The notes: generated by a model from the sequence alone, not told the origin. Positions 17,313 to 25,753 are shown, numbered from the stretch's first letter. The stretch: 64,000 bases of DNA from Pseudoduganella guangdongensis (GCF_009857475.1 NZ_WWCJ01000022.1:27272-91271), one strand, 5' to 3'. Numbers and translations are program-made.

Positions 17313-17421
17313 CTTCAATTGAACAAGCAAAAGAAAGCCGATCGACTAGCGTCACTCACCAACCTGCATGGTAGTTCGCGGTGTCATAACCGGTGTGCCT
17401 TTCTCGCTCTTACAAAGTGTC

Positions 17422-17498
17422 TGGTGGGCGGTGAGGAATTCGAATCCCCGACCCCTTGGATGTCGACCAAGTATTCTAACCAGCTGAACTAACCGCCC
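17422..17498 (-). tRNA. tRNA-Val (anticodon GAC), copy 1
   Basis: A 77-nt cloverleaf on the minus strand with an encoded CCA end. The acceptor stem GGGCGGT pairs with ACCGCCC and the discriminator is A73. The anticodon stem CTTGG/CCAAG encloses the loop UCGACAU, placing GAC at positions 34-36. A35, C36 and A73 are valine identity elements. Two unusual points: position 33 reads C rather than the near-universal U, and the T stem closes with A53-U61. The body otherwise resembles tRNA-Asp. It is identical to the second copy 34 nt away. Confidence 0.85.
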
Positions 17499-17532
17499 GT
17501 GTCTTTTGCAATGGTACTACATAAAAATGTTC

Positions 17533-17609
17533 TGGTGGGCGGTGAGGAATTCGAATCCCCGACCCCTTGGATGTCGACCAAGTATTCTAACCAGCTGAAC
17601 TAACCGCCC
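17533..17609 (-). tRNA. tRNA-Val (anticodon GAC), copy 2
   Basis: A perfect 77-nt duplicate of the neighbouring tRNA with CCA encoded. It is transcribed first of the two on the minus strand, separated from copy 1 by 34 nt. It shares the C at position 33 and the A53-U61 closing pair, so these are not a single-copy read error. Confidence 0.85.
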
Positions 17610-17687
17610 GAGAGCCAGCATTATAGAGAGGTGTTCCGCCCGTGACAAGTGTTTTCCCAAGAAAACATTGCTGCTATATTCAGACCC

Positions 17688-18587
17688 ATGCAAAACCACG
17701 ATTCCACCCACCTCCACGCCCACCTGGACGGCGACGCCCAGCACGCCCACTTCAACGAACACCGCAGCCAAGCCGCGCTCGCCGTCGCGCTCGCACTGAC
17801 ACTAGGCTTCGCCGTGATCGAAGTCGGCGCCGGCTTTATCGCCAACTCGCTCGCCCTGATTTCCGACGCCGGTCACATGGTGACCGACGCCGCCGCGCTC
17901 GGCCTCGCCCTGCTTGCCCAGCTCATTGCCAAACGCCGCCCCTCGGCCCGCTACTCCTTCGGCTTCGGCCGCGCCGAAGCGCTCGCCGCCTTCGTCAACG
18001 GCCTGGCCATGTTGCTGGTGGTCGGCTGGATTGTTTTCGAAGCCGTGCACCGCTTCGCCGCGCCCGAGCCGGTGCAAGGCGGCACCGTCCTGGTCGTCGC
18101 CGCGATCGGCCTCTGCATCAACCTGCTGGTCGCCTGGAGCCTGTCGCGCGACAAAGAAAGCCTGAACACCCGCGCCGCCTTGGTGCACGTACTGGGCGAC
18201 CTGCTCGGCTCCGTCGCCGCCCTGATCGCCGGCGGCGTCATCATGGCCACCGGCTGGATGCAGATCGACCCGATCCTATCGCTACTGGTCTCGCTGCTGA
18301 TCCTCAAATCCACGATCAGCATATTACGCGACTCCTTCCACCACCTGATGGAAGGCGTACCGGGCAGCGCCGACTACACCCAGATCGGCGCCGACCTCGC
18401 CGCCGTGCCGGGCGTCCTATCGGTCCACGACCTGCACGTCTGGGAAATGTCCCCCGGCCAGCCGGCCCTTATAGGTCACCTGCAGATCGACGACTTACAA
18501 CAATGGCCAGCCATCCTCGAGCGCGTCAAAGCCATGCTCCGCACCCGCCACGGCATCGACCACATCACCCTGCAAGCCGAACCATAA
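17688..18587 (+). CDS. Cation diffusion facilitator family metal efflux protein
   Basis: This 299-residue inner-membrane antiporter has a His/Asp-rich N-terminus (eight histidines in the first 30 residues), six predicted membrane helices and a cytoplasmic C-terminal dimerisation domain. The metal-site signature SDAGHMVTDA lies in helix 2, and HVLGDLLGS in helix 5 provides the matching His/Asp pair. This fits the Zn/Co/Cd exporters CzcD, ZitB and DmeF; I cannot separate these. The ATG at 17688 directly precedes the His-rich leader. It stands alone, and a repeat begins right after its stop. Confidence 0.88.
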   Translation: MQNHDSTHLHAHLDGDAQHAHFNEHRSQAALAVALALTLGFAVIEVGAGFIANSLALISDAGHMVTDAAALGLALLAQLIAKRRPSARYSFGFGRAEALAAFVNGLAMLLVVGWIVFEAVHRFAAPEPVQGGTVLVVAAIGLCINLLVAWSLSRDKESLNTRAALVHVLGDLLGSVAALIAGGVIMATGWMQIDPILSLLVSLLILKSTISILRDSFHHLMEGVPGSADYTQIGADLAAVPGVLSVHDLHVWEMSPGQPALIGHLQIDDLQQWPAILERVKAMLRTRHGIDHITLQAEP

Positions 18588-18779
18588 ATTCGGGTGCAAA
18601 ATTCAGGGTCAAAAATTCGGGGTCAGGTCTGACAATCGGACACCAGGCGCACACTTTTGAGAAATATCAAACTGCACAAAAACGCCACAATCGTCGTTCA
18701 GCCAAAAGTTGCAACAGAGGATGCTTTGATAAATATCAAATCTGTGGTCGGCGTGTCCGAATGTCAGACCTGACCCCGA
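18588..18779. repeat. Palindromic repeat, GGTCAGGTCTGACA family (long form)
   Basis: The terminal inverted repeats begin CGGGGTCAGGTCTGACA at 18618 and end with TGTCAGACCTGACCCCG at 18779. They flank about 110 bp containing TTTTGAGAAATATCAAA and TTTGATAAATATCAAA. Partial tandem copies of the end (TTCGGGT, TTCAGGGTC) occupy 18588-18617, starting right after the transporter stop. Related elements are at 25606, 49096, 50878 and 51667. Confidence 0.8.
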
Positions 18780-18902
18780 TCTGCGGCGAATTGACAGACC
18801 TTGCACCATTTTTCAATCGCATCAGTTTTTGGCACCGGCTTTGCCCCCCCTTTTTTTGGTAACATTGCCACCCTTGCAAGTACAGATAGGGTGGGATTTT
18901 TG

Positions 18903-19427
18903 ATGAATGGATTTTTGCGTATCGTGTTTGCGGCGGCGGGTGCGCTTGCGCTGGGCGGCGGGGCGGGCTACGTGATGCTGGTGAATGATACGTGCCGTTG
19001 GCTTGGCTCTTCCTTTGAATGCGGCTGCGGGTATGCGGCACTAGGTTATGCGCTGTTACTAGGCTGCATTGTTGCTGCAATAAGCTTTGCCTTACTTCTG
19101 CGATTCATGCCAAGCATCGCGCCGATTGCAGTTTCAAAGGAGACCGGGCCGGCGCCGGGGAAGCTGGTCGGTTTGTGGCTAGTCTTCTTTATACTGGACT
19201 TGGGTATCCCGCTGATCGTGACTTTTGTTCCGTTATGGCTGTTCGATTTTCTCCGCATTGTCGATGACTTCACGATGCCTATCTTCATCATCGCTTCCGG
19301 CATTCTGGCGCCCTACCGCGGTTATCACCCCGCCATTGCATTGCTGGCCTTGATTCCCATCGCGGGACATTTGATTGTCGCCGCATTGCTGTTTTTGTCC
19401 AAGCCAATCACGCTAAACCCAAAATGA
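18903..19427 (+). CDS. Hypothetical inner-membrane protein
   Basis: This 174-residue protein is not recognised. It is dominated by hydrophobic stretches, with about five predicted membrane helices: around residues 4-25, 40-62, 80-105, 110-135 and 145-170. Four cysteines cluster between residues 27 and 45, including a C-G-C-G motif in a probable loop. I chose the ATG at 18903 because it starts the first hydrophobic helix. Its stop overlaps a 55-codon frame (ATGA). No function is proposed. Confidence 0.6.
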   Translation: MNGFLRIVFAAAGALALGGGAGYVMLVNDTCRWLGSSFECGCGYAALGYALLLGCIVAAISFALLLRFMPSIAPIAVSKETGPAPGKLVGLWLVFFILDLGIPLIVTFVPLWLFDFLRIVDDFTMPIFIIASGILAPYRGYHPAIALLALIPIAGHLIVAALLFLSKPITLNPK

Positions 19428-19591
19428 GGCCGATCGTCTTAGGAGATTCCGGTTCCGGAAAAAGTATTTATACCATTGCCGCCGCTACGCAACGCCAGCG
19501 GCGCAAATATACTTCTGCTGCCAAGCAGGATGCGATGCCGGGAAATTACATCAATGGGTGGCGTTGTATTATTCAACGCTTTAACGCGTAG
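19424..19591 (+). CDS. Small ORF with a Walker A-like motif (55 aa, doubtful)
   Basis: The frame starts with an ATG that overlaps the preceding stop codon (ATGA), so it could be translationally coupled. The 55-residue product begins MRPIVLGDSGSGKS, which exactly matches the P-loop pattern GxxxxGK[ST]. No Walker B or further NTPase elements follow before the stop, so it is either a chance match, a remnant of a longer ATPase gene or a small peptide. The rest is basic and polar. It occupies part of the 380-nt space before the relA end, where I otherwise see only one hairpin. Confidence 0.3.
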   Translation: MRPIVLGDSGSGKSIYTIAAATQRQRRKYTSAAKQDAMPGNYINGWRCIIQRFNA

Positions 19592-19773
19592 TCGTCGCGA
19601 TATTCGATAGATTCACCAACGGCAAACGCGAGCAGAACTGCTAGCGCCCAGCAACTGCTCGTAGGCGCGCCAAGAGTTGGTGGCAACGCGCCAAGCTTTA
19701 GCGCAGCAAAAGGGCGGCAGCCGGCGATTGCGCATGGTGGCGCCTACGACGTAGATCAAGCACATGAGGGAAG

Positions 19774-19800
19774 CTCCCGACGCAGAGTCAGCGCCGGGAG
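19774..19800 (-). terminator. Hairpin downstream of relA
   Basis: CTCCCGGCGC and GCGTCGGGAG (minus strand) form a 10-bp stem with one mismatch around a 7-nt loop, 9 nt after the relA stop. No T-run follows, so termination here would be weak or Rho-assisted. Confidence 0.4.
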
Positions 19801-19809
19801 TGAATGAGG

Positions 19810-22059
19810 TCAGGCGCGACGGGCTTCGAGAATGCCGCTGACTTCGCAAATCGCGGCGAGCGCTTTTTGCAATTGGCTGGTGGCGCTGATTTCGGCCGTG
19901 AATGTCATGCGGGCCTGGCCTTTGGCGGATTGGGTATTCACGCCGATCACGTTAATTTTCTCGCGCGAGAAAATCTCGGAAATATCACGCAATAAGCCCT
20001 GGCGGTCGGTCGCTAAAACAAACAGGTCAACCGGGAATACAGTATCCGATTTGGCTTTGCCCCATTCCGTGACAATAACCCGCTCCGGCGCCTTGGCGCG
20101 CATTTCAGCAAAGTTCTTGCACGAGGCGCGGTGAATCGATACGCCTTTGCCGCGCGTGACAAATCCAACGATGGTATCCGGCGGCGCCGGTTTGCAGCAT
20201 TTGGCCAATTGGGTCATCAGGCCGTCGGTGCCAACGACCAATACGCCGGATTTGGCGCCGGATTCAACGCTGGATTTATGGCTCTTATTAACCGCCACCT
20301 GGTCGGTCGATACTTCCTCGGTTTCAACCGGGTCGCGCAGGGCCATTTCCACATGGCGCAGCGAGAACTCGTCTTTGCCGACGGACAGGAATAAATCGTC
20401 CACCTTGCCAAAGCCCAGCTTCTGCGCCAGGGCTTCCAGGTTGACTGCGGTCTTGCCTTCGCGCTGCAACGATTTCTCGACCAGGCTGCGGCCATTGGCG
20501 ACCGTTTCCTGGATGTCAATGGCGTGGAACCAGGCGCGCACTTTGGTGCGGGTGCGGTTGGAAACCGTATAGCCAGGACTCAGCCAGTCGCGTGAAGGTC
20601 CTGCCGTGCCGGGCGCGCCCTTGGCGGTAATAATTTCGCAAGTTTGCCCGCTTTTCAAGGCGGTGTTCAGCGGCACCATCACGCCGTCGACGCGCGCGCC
20701 GCGGCAACGGTGGCCGACGTCGCTGTGCAAGTGATAGGCGAAGTCGATCGGCGTGGCGCCCACCGGCAATTCGATCACGCGCGCTTGCGGCGTCAGGACG
20801 AAGATGCGGTCGTCCAGCGCGGCCGATTTGAGCTTTTCGACCCATTCGCGCTGCTGGTCTTCGTTATTGACAACGGCGTCGGCGACTTCGCTCTTCCAGG
20901 CCAGCAGTTGGCGCAGCCAGGCGATCTTTTCGTCGTATTGCTGGCCTTTGAAGTTGGAGCCGCCCTCCTCCTTGTAGCGCCAGTGCGCGGCCACGCCGTA
21001 TTCGGCGAAGTTGTGCATTTCTTGCGTGCGGATCTGCACTTCGAGCGGACGGCCATCGTCCGCCGTCACCACGGTATGCAGCGACTGGTAGCCGTTCGCC
21101 TTGGGGCGGGAAATGTAGTCGTCGAATTCTTTCGGGATCGGCGTCCAGATATTGTGGACCACGCCGAGCACCGTGTAGCAGGTCTTCACGTCGGGCACGA
21201 TCACGCGGAAGGCGCGCACGTCGTACAGTTCTGAGAAGTCCAGCTCTTTGCCCTTCATCTTGTTCCAGATGGAGTAGATGTGTTTGGGCCTGCCGAATAC
21301 TTCGGCCTTGATGCCTGCCGCCTCGAGTTCGGACTGCAGGCGCGCAATGGAAGATGTGACGAAGCTCTCGCGCGCCATGCGCTTCTCTTCCAGCATCTTC
21401 GCAATGCGCTTGTAGGTATCGGGCTCGATGAAGCGGAAGGACAAATCCTCCAGCTCCCATTTGACCTGCCAGATGCCAAGGCGGTTGGCCAGCGGCGCAT
21501 ACAGGTCCAGGGTTTCGCGCCCGTAGGCGCGCGTGACGTCGTCGAAGCGCTTGTTCTCGGCGAAGTAGCGCAAGGTGGAGCAGCAGGACGCCAGGCGCAC
21601 CAGCACCACGCGCATATCGGTGGCCATGGCCAGCAGCATCTTGCGCAGCGATTCCACCTGGGCCACCGCCTGTTGCGCCGCCGTCTTGGTGCGCGCCGCG
21701 CTGCCAGAGGAGGCCAGCGTCAGTTCGCGCAGGCGTATCAGCTGGCGCACGCCGGTGACCAGGTCGTTCACTTCCTTGCCGTAGCGCGGTTCGATGGAGG
21801 GGGCGGTGTCGGCGTCGAGCAGGGTCAGCTCGAACATCAGTGCCGCGATGCGGGTTTCCGCATCGGTGCGCAGGATGGCCAGTGTGCTGGCCACCCCGAT
21901 GACAAACTCCAGGGCGTCCTGCCCGTGGCCGGTGGTACGGCCGGCATACGCCTCGCTGGCATGGTCTAGCGCGGCGAGAACGCGCGCTCCGTCGTCCGCG
22001 GACAAGCCTTGCACCAGCTGGTCCGTCGTTGCGCTATTAAGAGCCGCGATTGAAACCAT
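19810..22059 (-). CDS. relA: (p)ppGpp synthetase RelA
   Basis: This 749-residue RelA makes (p)ppGpp on ribosomes carrying uncharged tRNA. The N-terminal hydrolase-like domain has lost the metal-binding HDxxED motif (the position reads FELTLLDAD), so it should be synthetase-only, unlike SpoT/Rel. The synthetase domain has YSIWNKMKGKELDF and NGYQSLHT. It is followed by a TGS domain (VLTPQARVIELPVGATPIDFAYHLH), the helical/zinc-finger region with paired cysteines and a C-terminal ACT domain. It is last in a hydrolase-ridA-relA unit with 10- and 13-nt gaps. Confidence 0.95.
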   Translation of the reverse strand: MVSIAALNSATTDQLVQGLSADDGARVLAALDHASEAYAGRTTGHGQDALEFVIGVASTLAILRTDAETRIAALMFELTLLDADTAPSIEPRYGKEVNDLVTGVRQLIRLRELTLASSGSAARTKTAAQQAVAQVESLRKMLLAMATDMRVVLVRLASCCSTLRYFAENKRFDDVTRAYGRETLDLYAPLANRLGIWQVKWELEDLSFRFIEPDTYKRIAKMLEEKRMARESFVTSSIARLQSELEAAGIKAEVFGRPKHIYSIWNKMKGKELDFSELYDVRAFRVIVPDVKTCYTVLGVVHNIWTPIPKEFDDYISRPKANGYQSLHTVVTADDGRPLEVQIRTQEMHNFAEYGVAAHWRYKEEGGSNFKGQQYDEKIAWLRQLLAWKSEVADAVVNNEDQQREWVEKLKSAALDDRIFVLTPQARVIELPVGATPIDFAYHLHSDVGHRCRGARVDGVMVPLNTALKSGQTCEIITAKGAPGTAGPSRDWLSPGYTVSNRTRTKVRAWFHAIDIQETVANGRSLVEKSLQREGKTAVNLEALAQKLGFGKVDDLFLSVGKDEFSLRHVEMALRDPVETEEVSTDQVAVNKSHKSSVESGAKSGVLVVGTDGLMTQLAKCCKPAPPDTIVGFVTRGKGVSIHRASCKNFAEMRAKAPERVIVTEWGKAKSDTVFPVDLFVLATDRQGLLRDISEIFSREKINVIGVNTQSAKGQARMTFTAEISATSQLQKALAAICEVSGILEARRA

Positions 22060-22072
22060 TACAAATTCACAA

Positions 22073-22420
22073 TCAAAGTTGGGCGGCCGTCACCACGATT
22101 TCGAGCAGCCATTCAGGACGGGCGAGTTGCGCTACCACGGTGGCGCGCGGCGGCGTGTTGCCTTCCACGACCCAGGCATCCCACACTTCGTTCATGCCGG
22201 CGAAGTTGGCCAGGTCGGTGATGTAGATCTGCGCCATCAGGATGCGCGACTTGTCGCTGCCGGCTTCGGCCAGCAGGCGGTCGATCTGCGACAGCACATC
22301 GGCGGTCTGCGCCTGGATCGAGCCGCCGACTTCCGGCACCATGCCGGCCAGGTAGACGGTGCCGTTGTGGACTGCCATTTCGGACAGGCGCTTACCTACG
22401 TGAAAACGATTGATTTCCAT
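22073..22420 (-). CDS. RidA/YjgF-family protein
   Basis: This 115-residue protein is of the RidA superfamily (enamine/imine deaminase fold, trimeric). It has AVHNGTVYLAGMVPE, GMNEVWDAWV and a conserved Arg in PPRATVVA. The usual RidA motif is changed near the C-terminus (LARPEWLLEIVVTAA), which suggests one of the Rid subfamilies rather than archetypal RidA. It lies between an alpha/beta hydrolase and relA, closely spaced on the same strand. That placement is suggestive of co-expression but gives no specific substrate. Confidence 0.85.
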   Translation of the reverse strand: MEINRFHVGKRLSEMAVHNGTVYLAGMVPEVGGSIQAQTADVLSQIDRLLAEAGSDKSRILMAQIYITDLANFAGMNEVWDAWVVEGNTPPRATVVAQLARPEWLLEIVVTAAQL

Positions 22421-22430
22421 TCTTCTCTCT

Positions 22431-23312
22431 TCAACGGTTCAACAAAAAATCCTTGGCGATCGCGATCTGGTCATCGTGCAGGAAGGTCGGGGCATGGCCC
22501 ACGCCCGGGATCTCCACCAGCTGCGCCCGCGGGCCGCGCTGCGTCATCATCTGCGCCGTCTCGCGCGACAGCAGGTCGGAATGCTCGCCGCGCACCAGCA
22601 ATGTCGGGCAGCGGATCGCGTCATAGGACGCCCACAGCGCCGCCTCGTCGGCCTTGGCCGATTCCGGCGTGACCGACTGGAAGGGCTGGGCCAGGCCCAT
22701 ATCGTAGTGGCGCACCCAGGAGCCATCCTTGTCCTGGCGCAGCACGTCGGCCGCCAGCTTGTGCCATTCGGCGTCGGTGTGGGGGCCGAAGGTCACCGAC
22801 ACCATCTTGACGAATTCGAGGCCGGCTTCAAAAGTCGGGAAGCGCACTTCCTGCGCGATGTAGTCGCCGATGCGCTGGATCGCGGCCCAGTCCAGGGTTG
22901 GGCCGATATCGTTCAGCACCAGCTTGCGGATCGGGCTGTCCTGCAGCGAGGCCAGGCCCATGCCGATCAGGCCACCCATCGAGGTGCCGAACCAGTCCAC
23001 CGTCTGCTGCTCGCCGCGCGCCAGTACGCGCGCCAGCAGGGTCACCATATCGCTCACGTACTGCGGAATACGGTATAGCTGCGGGTTGCGCAAGGAGCCA
23101 GAGCGGCCGCGCCCCACCACATCGGGCGCCACCACACGGTAATCCTTGCACAGTGACTGTGCGAGATTGTCGAAATCGTCCGCCACGCGGGTCACGCCGT
23201 GCACGCACACCAGTACCTTCGGGTTGTCCTCGTCGCCCCACTCCTTATAGGCCATCTGGTGCAGGCCGGACATGGAGAAACACTGGACGGATTTGATTTT
23301 CGCTTCAGGCAT
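22431..23312 (-). CDS. Alpha/beta hydrolase
   Basis: This 293-residue enzyme has the alpha/beta-hydrolase fold. The nucleophile elbow is WFGTSMGGLIG (G-x-S-x-G, around residues 107-112), the oxyanion region reads LVCVHGVTRVADDF, and a C-terminal GVGHAPTFL supplies the catalytic His. An acid residue is expected near GEHSDLL. Substrate is unknown. It is the first gene of the operon leading to ridA and relA, with divergent 3-hydroxybutyrate dehydrogenase starting 65 bp away. Confidence 0.85.
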   Translation of the reverse strand: MPEAKIKSVQCFSMSGLHQMAYKEWGDEDNPKVLVCVHGVTRVADDFDNLAQSLCKDYRVVAPDVVGRGRSGSLRNPQLYRIPQYVSDMVTLLARVLARGEQQTVDWFGTSMGGLIGMGLASLQDSPIRKLVLNDIGPTLDWAAIQRIGDYIAQEVRFPTFEAGLEFVKMVSVTFGPHTDAEWHKLAADVLRQDKDGSWVRHYDMGLAQPFQSVTPESAKADEAALWASYDAIRCPTLLVRGEHSDLLSRETAQMMTQRGPRAQLVEIPGVGHAPTFLHDDQIAIAKDFLLNR

Positions 23313-23377
23313 GCCGCTTCTCGCTCATTGGTTTTTGCGCTACATTCTACATTGGCTAACAAATTATAGGGGACTCA

Positions 23378-24172
23378 ATGGGCAGCACCACTTTGCGCGG
23401 CAAAACCGCACTCGTCACCGGCTCCACTTCCGGCATTGGCCTGGGCATTGCGCGCAGCCTGGCAGCGGAAGGCGCCAACGTCGTCCTGAACGGCTTTGGC
23501 GACCCGAACGAGATCGCCAAACTGCAGGAGGCGCTGGCGTCCGAGTTCGGCGTGCTGGCGGGCTACCACGGCGCCGACATGAGCAAGCCGGGGGAAATCG
23601 AGTCCATGATGAATTATGCCGCCAGCACCTTCGGCGGGGTGGATATCCTGGTCAACAACGCGGGCATCCAGCACGTGGCCAATGTTGAGGACTTCCCGGC
23701 GGAGCGCTGGGATGCGATCATCGCCATCAACCTGACGTCGGCCTTCCATACCACGCGCCTGGCGCTGCCGAGTATGAAAGCGCGCAATTGGGGGCGCATC
23801 ATCAACCTGGCGTCGGTGCATGGTCTGGTGGCGTCGGCGGGCAAGTCGGCTTATGTCGCGGCCAAGCACGGGCTGGTGGGGTTTACCAAGGCCACCGCGT
23901 TGGAGACGGCGAAAACTGGCATTACTTGTAATGCGATCTGCCCGGGCTGGGTATTGACGCCGCTGGTGCAGAAGCAGGTGGATGCGCGCGCCGAGAAGGA
24001 TGGCCTGTCGAATGAGGCGGCGAAAGCGGCTCTGCTGGCGGAGAAGCAGCCTTCCGGGGAGTTCGTGACGCCGGAGGAGTTGGGGGCGATGGCGGTCTTC
24101 CTGTGCTCCGATGCGGCGCGCCAGATGCGCGGCGTGGCCTGGAATATGGATGGAGGCTGGGTCGCCCAGTAA
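23378..24172 (+). CDS. bdhA: 3-hydroxybutyrate dehydrogenase (SDR family)
   Basis: This 264-residue short-chain dehydrogenase has the cofactor motif TGSTSGIGLGIA, NNAGIQHV and the catalytic Ser...Tyr-x-x-x-Lys (SAYVAAKHG). The segment following (EFVTPEELGAMAVFLCSDAARQMRG) and the length are typical of D-3-hydroxybutyrate dehydrogenases, which oxidise 3-hydroxybutyrate to acetoacetate with NAD+ in polyhydroxybutyrate turnover. The scoAB genes about 3 kb downstream activate acetoacetate, which supports the role. Confidence 0.88.
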   Translation: MGSTTLRGKTALVTGSTSGIGLGIARSLAAEGANVVLNGFGDPNEIAKLQEALASEFGVLAGYHGADMSKPGEIESMMNYAASTFGGVDILVNNAGIQHVANVEDFPAERWDAIIAINLTSAFHTTRLALPSMKARNWGRIINLASVHGLVASAGKSAYVAAKHGLVGFTKATALETAKTGITCNAICPGWVLTPLVQKQVDARAEKDGLSNEAAKAALLAEKQPSGEFVTPEELGAMAVFLCSDAARQMRGVAWNMDGGWVAQ

Positions 24173-24184
24173 GTGGGCGCTGTA

Positions 24185-24202
24185 ATTGTGGATATCCACA
24201 AT
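24185..24202. promoter_or_regulatory. 18-bp perfect palindrome upstream of dctA (candidate operator)
   Basis: ATTGTGGATATCCACAAT is a perfect palindrome, about 75 bp upstream of the dctA start. TTGTG/CACAA half-sites of this kind are typical of GntR- or LacI-type operators. No T-run follows, so it is not a clear terminator for bdhA. Confidence 0.5.
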
Positions 24203-24239
24203 GGGGATAGACACAATAGCGGCAATGTGGGTCGTTTGA

Positions 24240-24280
24240 CATGATGAGGACATTCGGAGACAAACGAGGTCCTCATCATG
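24240..24280 (+). promoter_or_regulatory. 12-bp inverted repeat enclosing the dctA start codon
   Basis: CATGATGAGGAC (24240-24251) and GTCCTCATCATG (24269-24280) are perfect inverted repeats with a 17-nt loop. The right arm contains the dctA ATG and the GAGG ribosome-binding sequence lies at the loop edge. Folded mRNA would hide the start codon. Confidence 0.55.
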
Positions 24281-25600
24281 ACAATGGAAAAGAAACCCTT
24301 CTACAAAATCCTGTACGTGCAGGTGCTGTTCGCAATCGTGTGCGGCGTCCTGCTCGGCATCTACCTGCCCACCGACGCGGTGGCCATGAAACCGCTGGGC
24401 GACGGCTTCATCAAGCTGATCAAAATGATCATTGCCCCGGTCATCTTCTGCACCGTGGTGAGCGGCATCGCCGGCATGCAGGACGTGAAGAAAATCGGCC
24501 GCGTCGGCGGCAAAGCCCTGCTCTACTTTGAAGTGGTGTCCACCTTCGCCCTGGTGATCGGCCTGGCCGTGGCCAACTTCATGCAGCCAGGCGCCGGCTT
24601 CAACGCCGACCCGCACACCCTCGACACCAAGGCCATCGCGCAATACACCGAGAAAGCCAAGGCCCAGAGCACCACCGACTTCGTGCTGAACATCATCCCG
24701 AACACGGTGGTGGATGCCTTTGCCAAAGGCGACATCCTGCAAGTGCTGCTGGTGGCCTGCCTGTTCGGCTTCGCCCTCTCCATGCTGGGTGAGCGCGGCC
24801 GCCCGGTGGCCAAGCTGATCGACGAGATCTCGCATGCCTTCTTCGGCATGGTCAACATCATCATGAAGGCCGCCCCGATCGGCGCGTTCGGCGCCATGGC
24901 CTTCACCATCGGCAAATACGGCATCGATTCGCTGCTGCCGCTGGCCAAGCTGATGGGCTCCTTCTACCTGACTTGCGCGCTGTTCGTCTTCATCGTGCTG
25001 GGTGGTATCGCCAAGTACACCGGCTTCTCGATCACCCGCTTCATTTCCTACATCAAGGAAGAGCTGCTGATCGTGCTCGGCACCTCGTCCTCCGAAAGCG
25101 CCCTGCCCTCGCTGATGCGCAAGCTGGAAAAGCTGGGCGCGTCGAAACCGGTGGTGGGCCTGGTGGTGCCGACCGGCTACTCCTTCAACCTGGACGGCAC
25201 CAATATCTATATGACCATGGCCGCCCTGTTCGTGGCCCAGGCCACCAACACCGACCTGACTCTGACGCAGCAGTTGACCATCCTCGGCGTGGCCATGCTG
25301 ACCTCGAAAGGCGCGTCCGGCATCACCGGCGCCGGCTTCATCACCCTGGCCGCCACCCTGGCCGTGGTGCCGACGATTCCGGTCGCCGGCATGGCGCTGA
25401 TCCTCGGCATCGACCGCTTCATGAGCGAGTGCCGCGCCCTGACCAACTTCGTCGGCAACGGCGTGGCAGCGATCGTCGTGGCGAAATGGGAAGGCGAGTT
25501 GGACATGGAAACCATGCAGCGCGAACTGGCCCACCCCACCCCACTGGCAACGCCAGTCGCCCCCGTCATCGCCGAACCGCTGGCCGCCACGGCTGAGTAG
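24278..25600 (+). CDS. dctA: C4-dicarboxylate:cation symporter DctA
   Basis: This 440-residue transporter is of the dicarboxylate/amino acid:cation symporter family and imports succinate, fumarate and malate across the inner membrane. Family motifs are present: the serine-rich re-entrant loop (GTSSSESALPSLM), GYSFNLDGTNIYM and ASGITGAGFITLAATL. About eight membrane helices are expected. In many proteobacteria dctA is controlled by a two-component system; here none is adjacent, but a palindrome and a start-codon hairpin lie upstream. A perfect long hairpin begins 6 nt after the stop and may terminate transcription. Confidence 0.95.
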   Translation: MTMEKKPFYKILYVQVLFAIVCGVLLGIYLPTDAVAMKPLGDGFIKLIKMIIAPVIFCTVVSGIAGMQDVKKIGRVGGKALLYFEVVSTFALVIGLAVANFMQPGAGFNADPHTLDTKAIAQYTEKAKAQSTTDFVLNIIPNTVVDAFAKGDILQVLLVACLFGFALSMLGERGRPVAKLIDEISHAFFGMVNIIMKAAPIGAFGAMAFTIGKYGIDSLLPLAKLMGSFYLTCALFVFIVLGGIAKYTGFSITRFISYIKEELLIVLGTSSSESALPSLMRKLEKLGASKPVVGLVVPTGYSFNLDGTNIYMTMAALFVAQATNTDLTLTQQLTILGVAMLTSKGASGITGAGFITLAATLAVVPTIPVAGMALILGIDRFMSECRALTNFVGNGVAAIVVAKWEGELDMETMQRELAHPTPLATPVAPVIAEPLAATAE

Positions 25601-25605
25601 GCAGC

Positions 25606-25686
25606 AATTCGGGGTCAGGTCTGGCAATCGGACAATCTATGCGCTTTGCGCATAGATTGTCCGATTGCCAGACCTGACCCCGAATT
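25606..25686. repeat. Perfect 39-bp-arm hairpin, GGTCAGGTCTG family (short form)
   Basis: Arms 25606-25644 and 25648-25686 are perfect inverted repeats with a 3-nt TTT loop. The outer part (AATTCGGGGTCAGGTCTGGC) matches the ends of the longer elements elsewhere in the window. It begins 6 nt after the dctA stop. Confidence 0.9.
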
Positions 25687-25753
25687 TTCAATATTTCCCA
25701 AAGGAAATTATTGACGTATAATACTGCCCCTTCATCCCCTCCCTCGTAATATT

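Noticed and set aside
17242..17421. T-box or threonine leader before thrS
   Set aside because: No specifier loop, T-box core or antiterminator is visible; the only hairpin is the terminator of the tRNA genes.
19613..19765. 50-codon ORF on the minus strand after relA
   Set aside because: No recognised family, poor spacing from a ribosome-binding sequence and no sign of conservation; likely chance.
23375..25627. 750-codon open frame on the minus strand
   Set aside because: It is antisense to bdhA and dctA. The product is Gly/His/Gln-rich without any family motif and has no ribosome-binding site; both plus-strand genes are clear.
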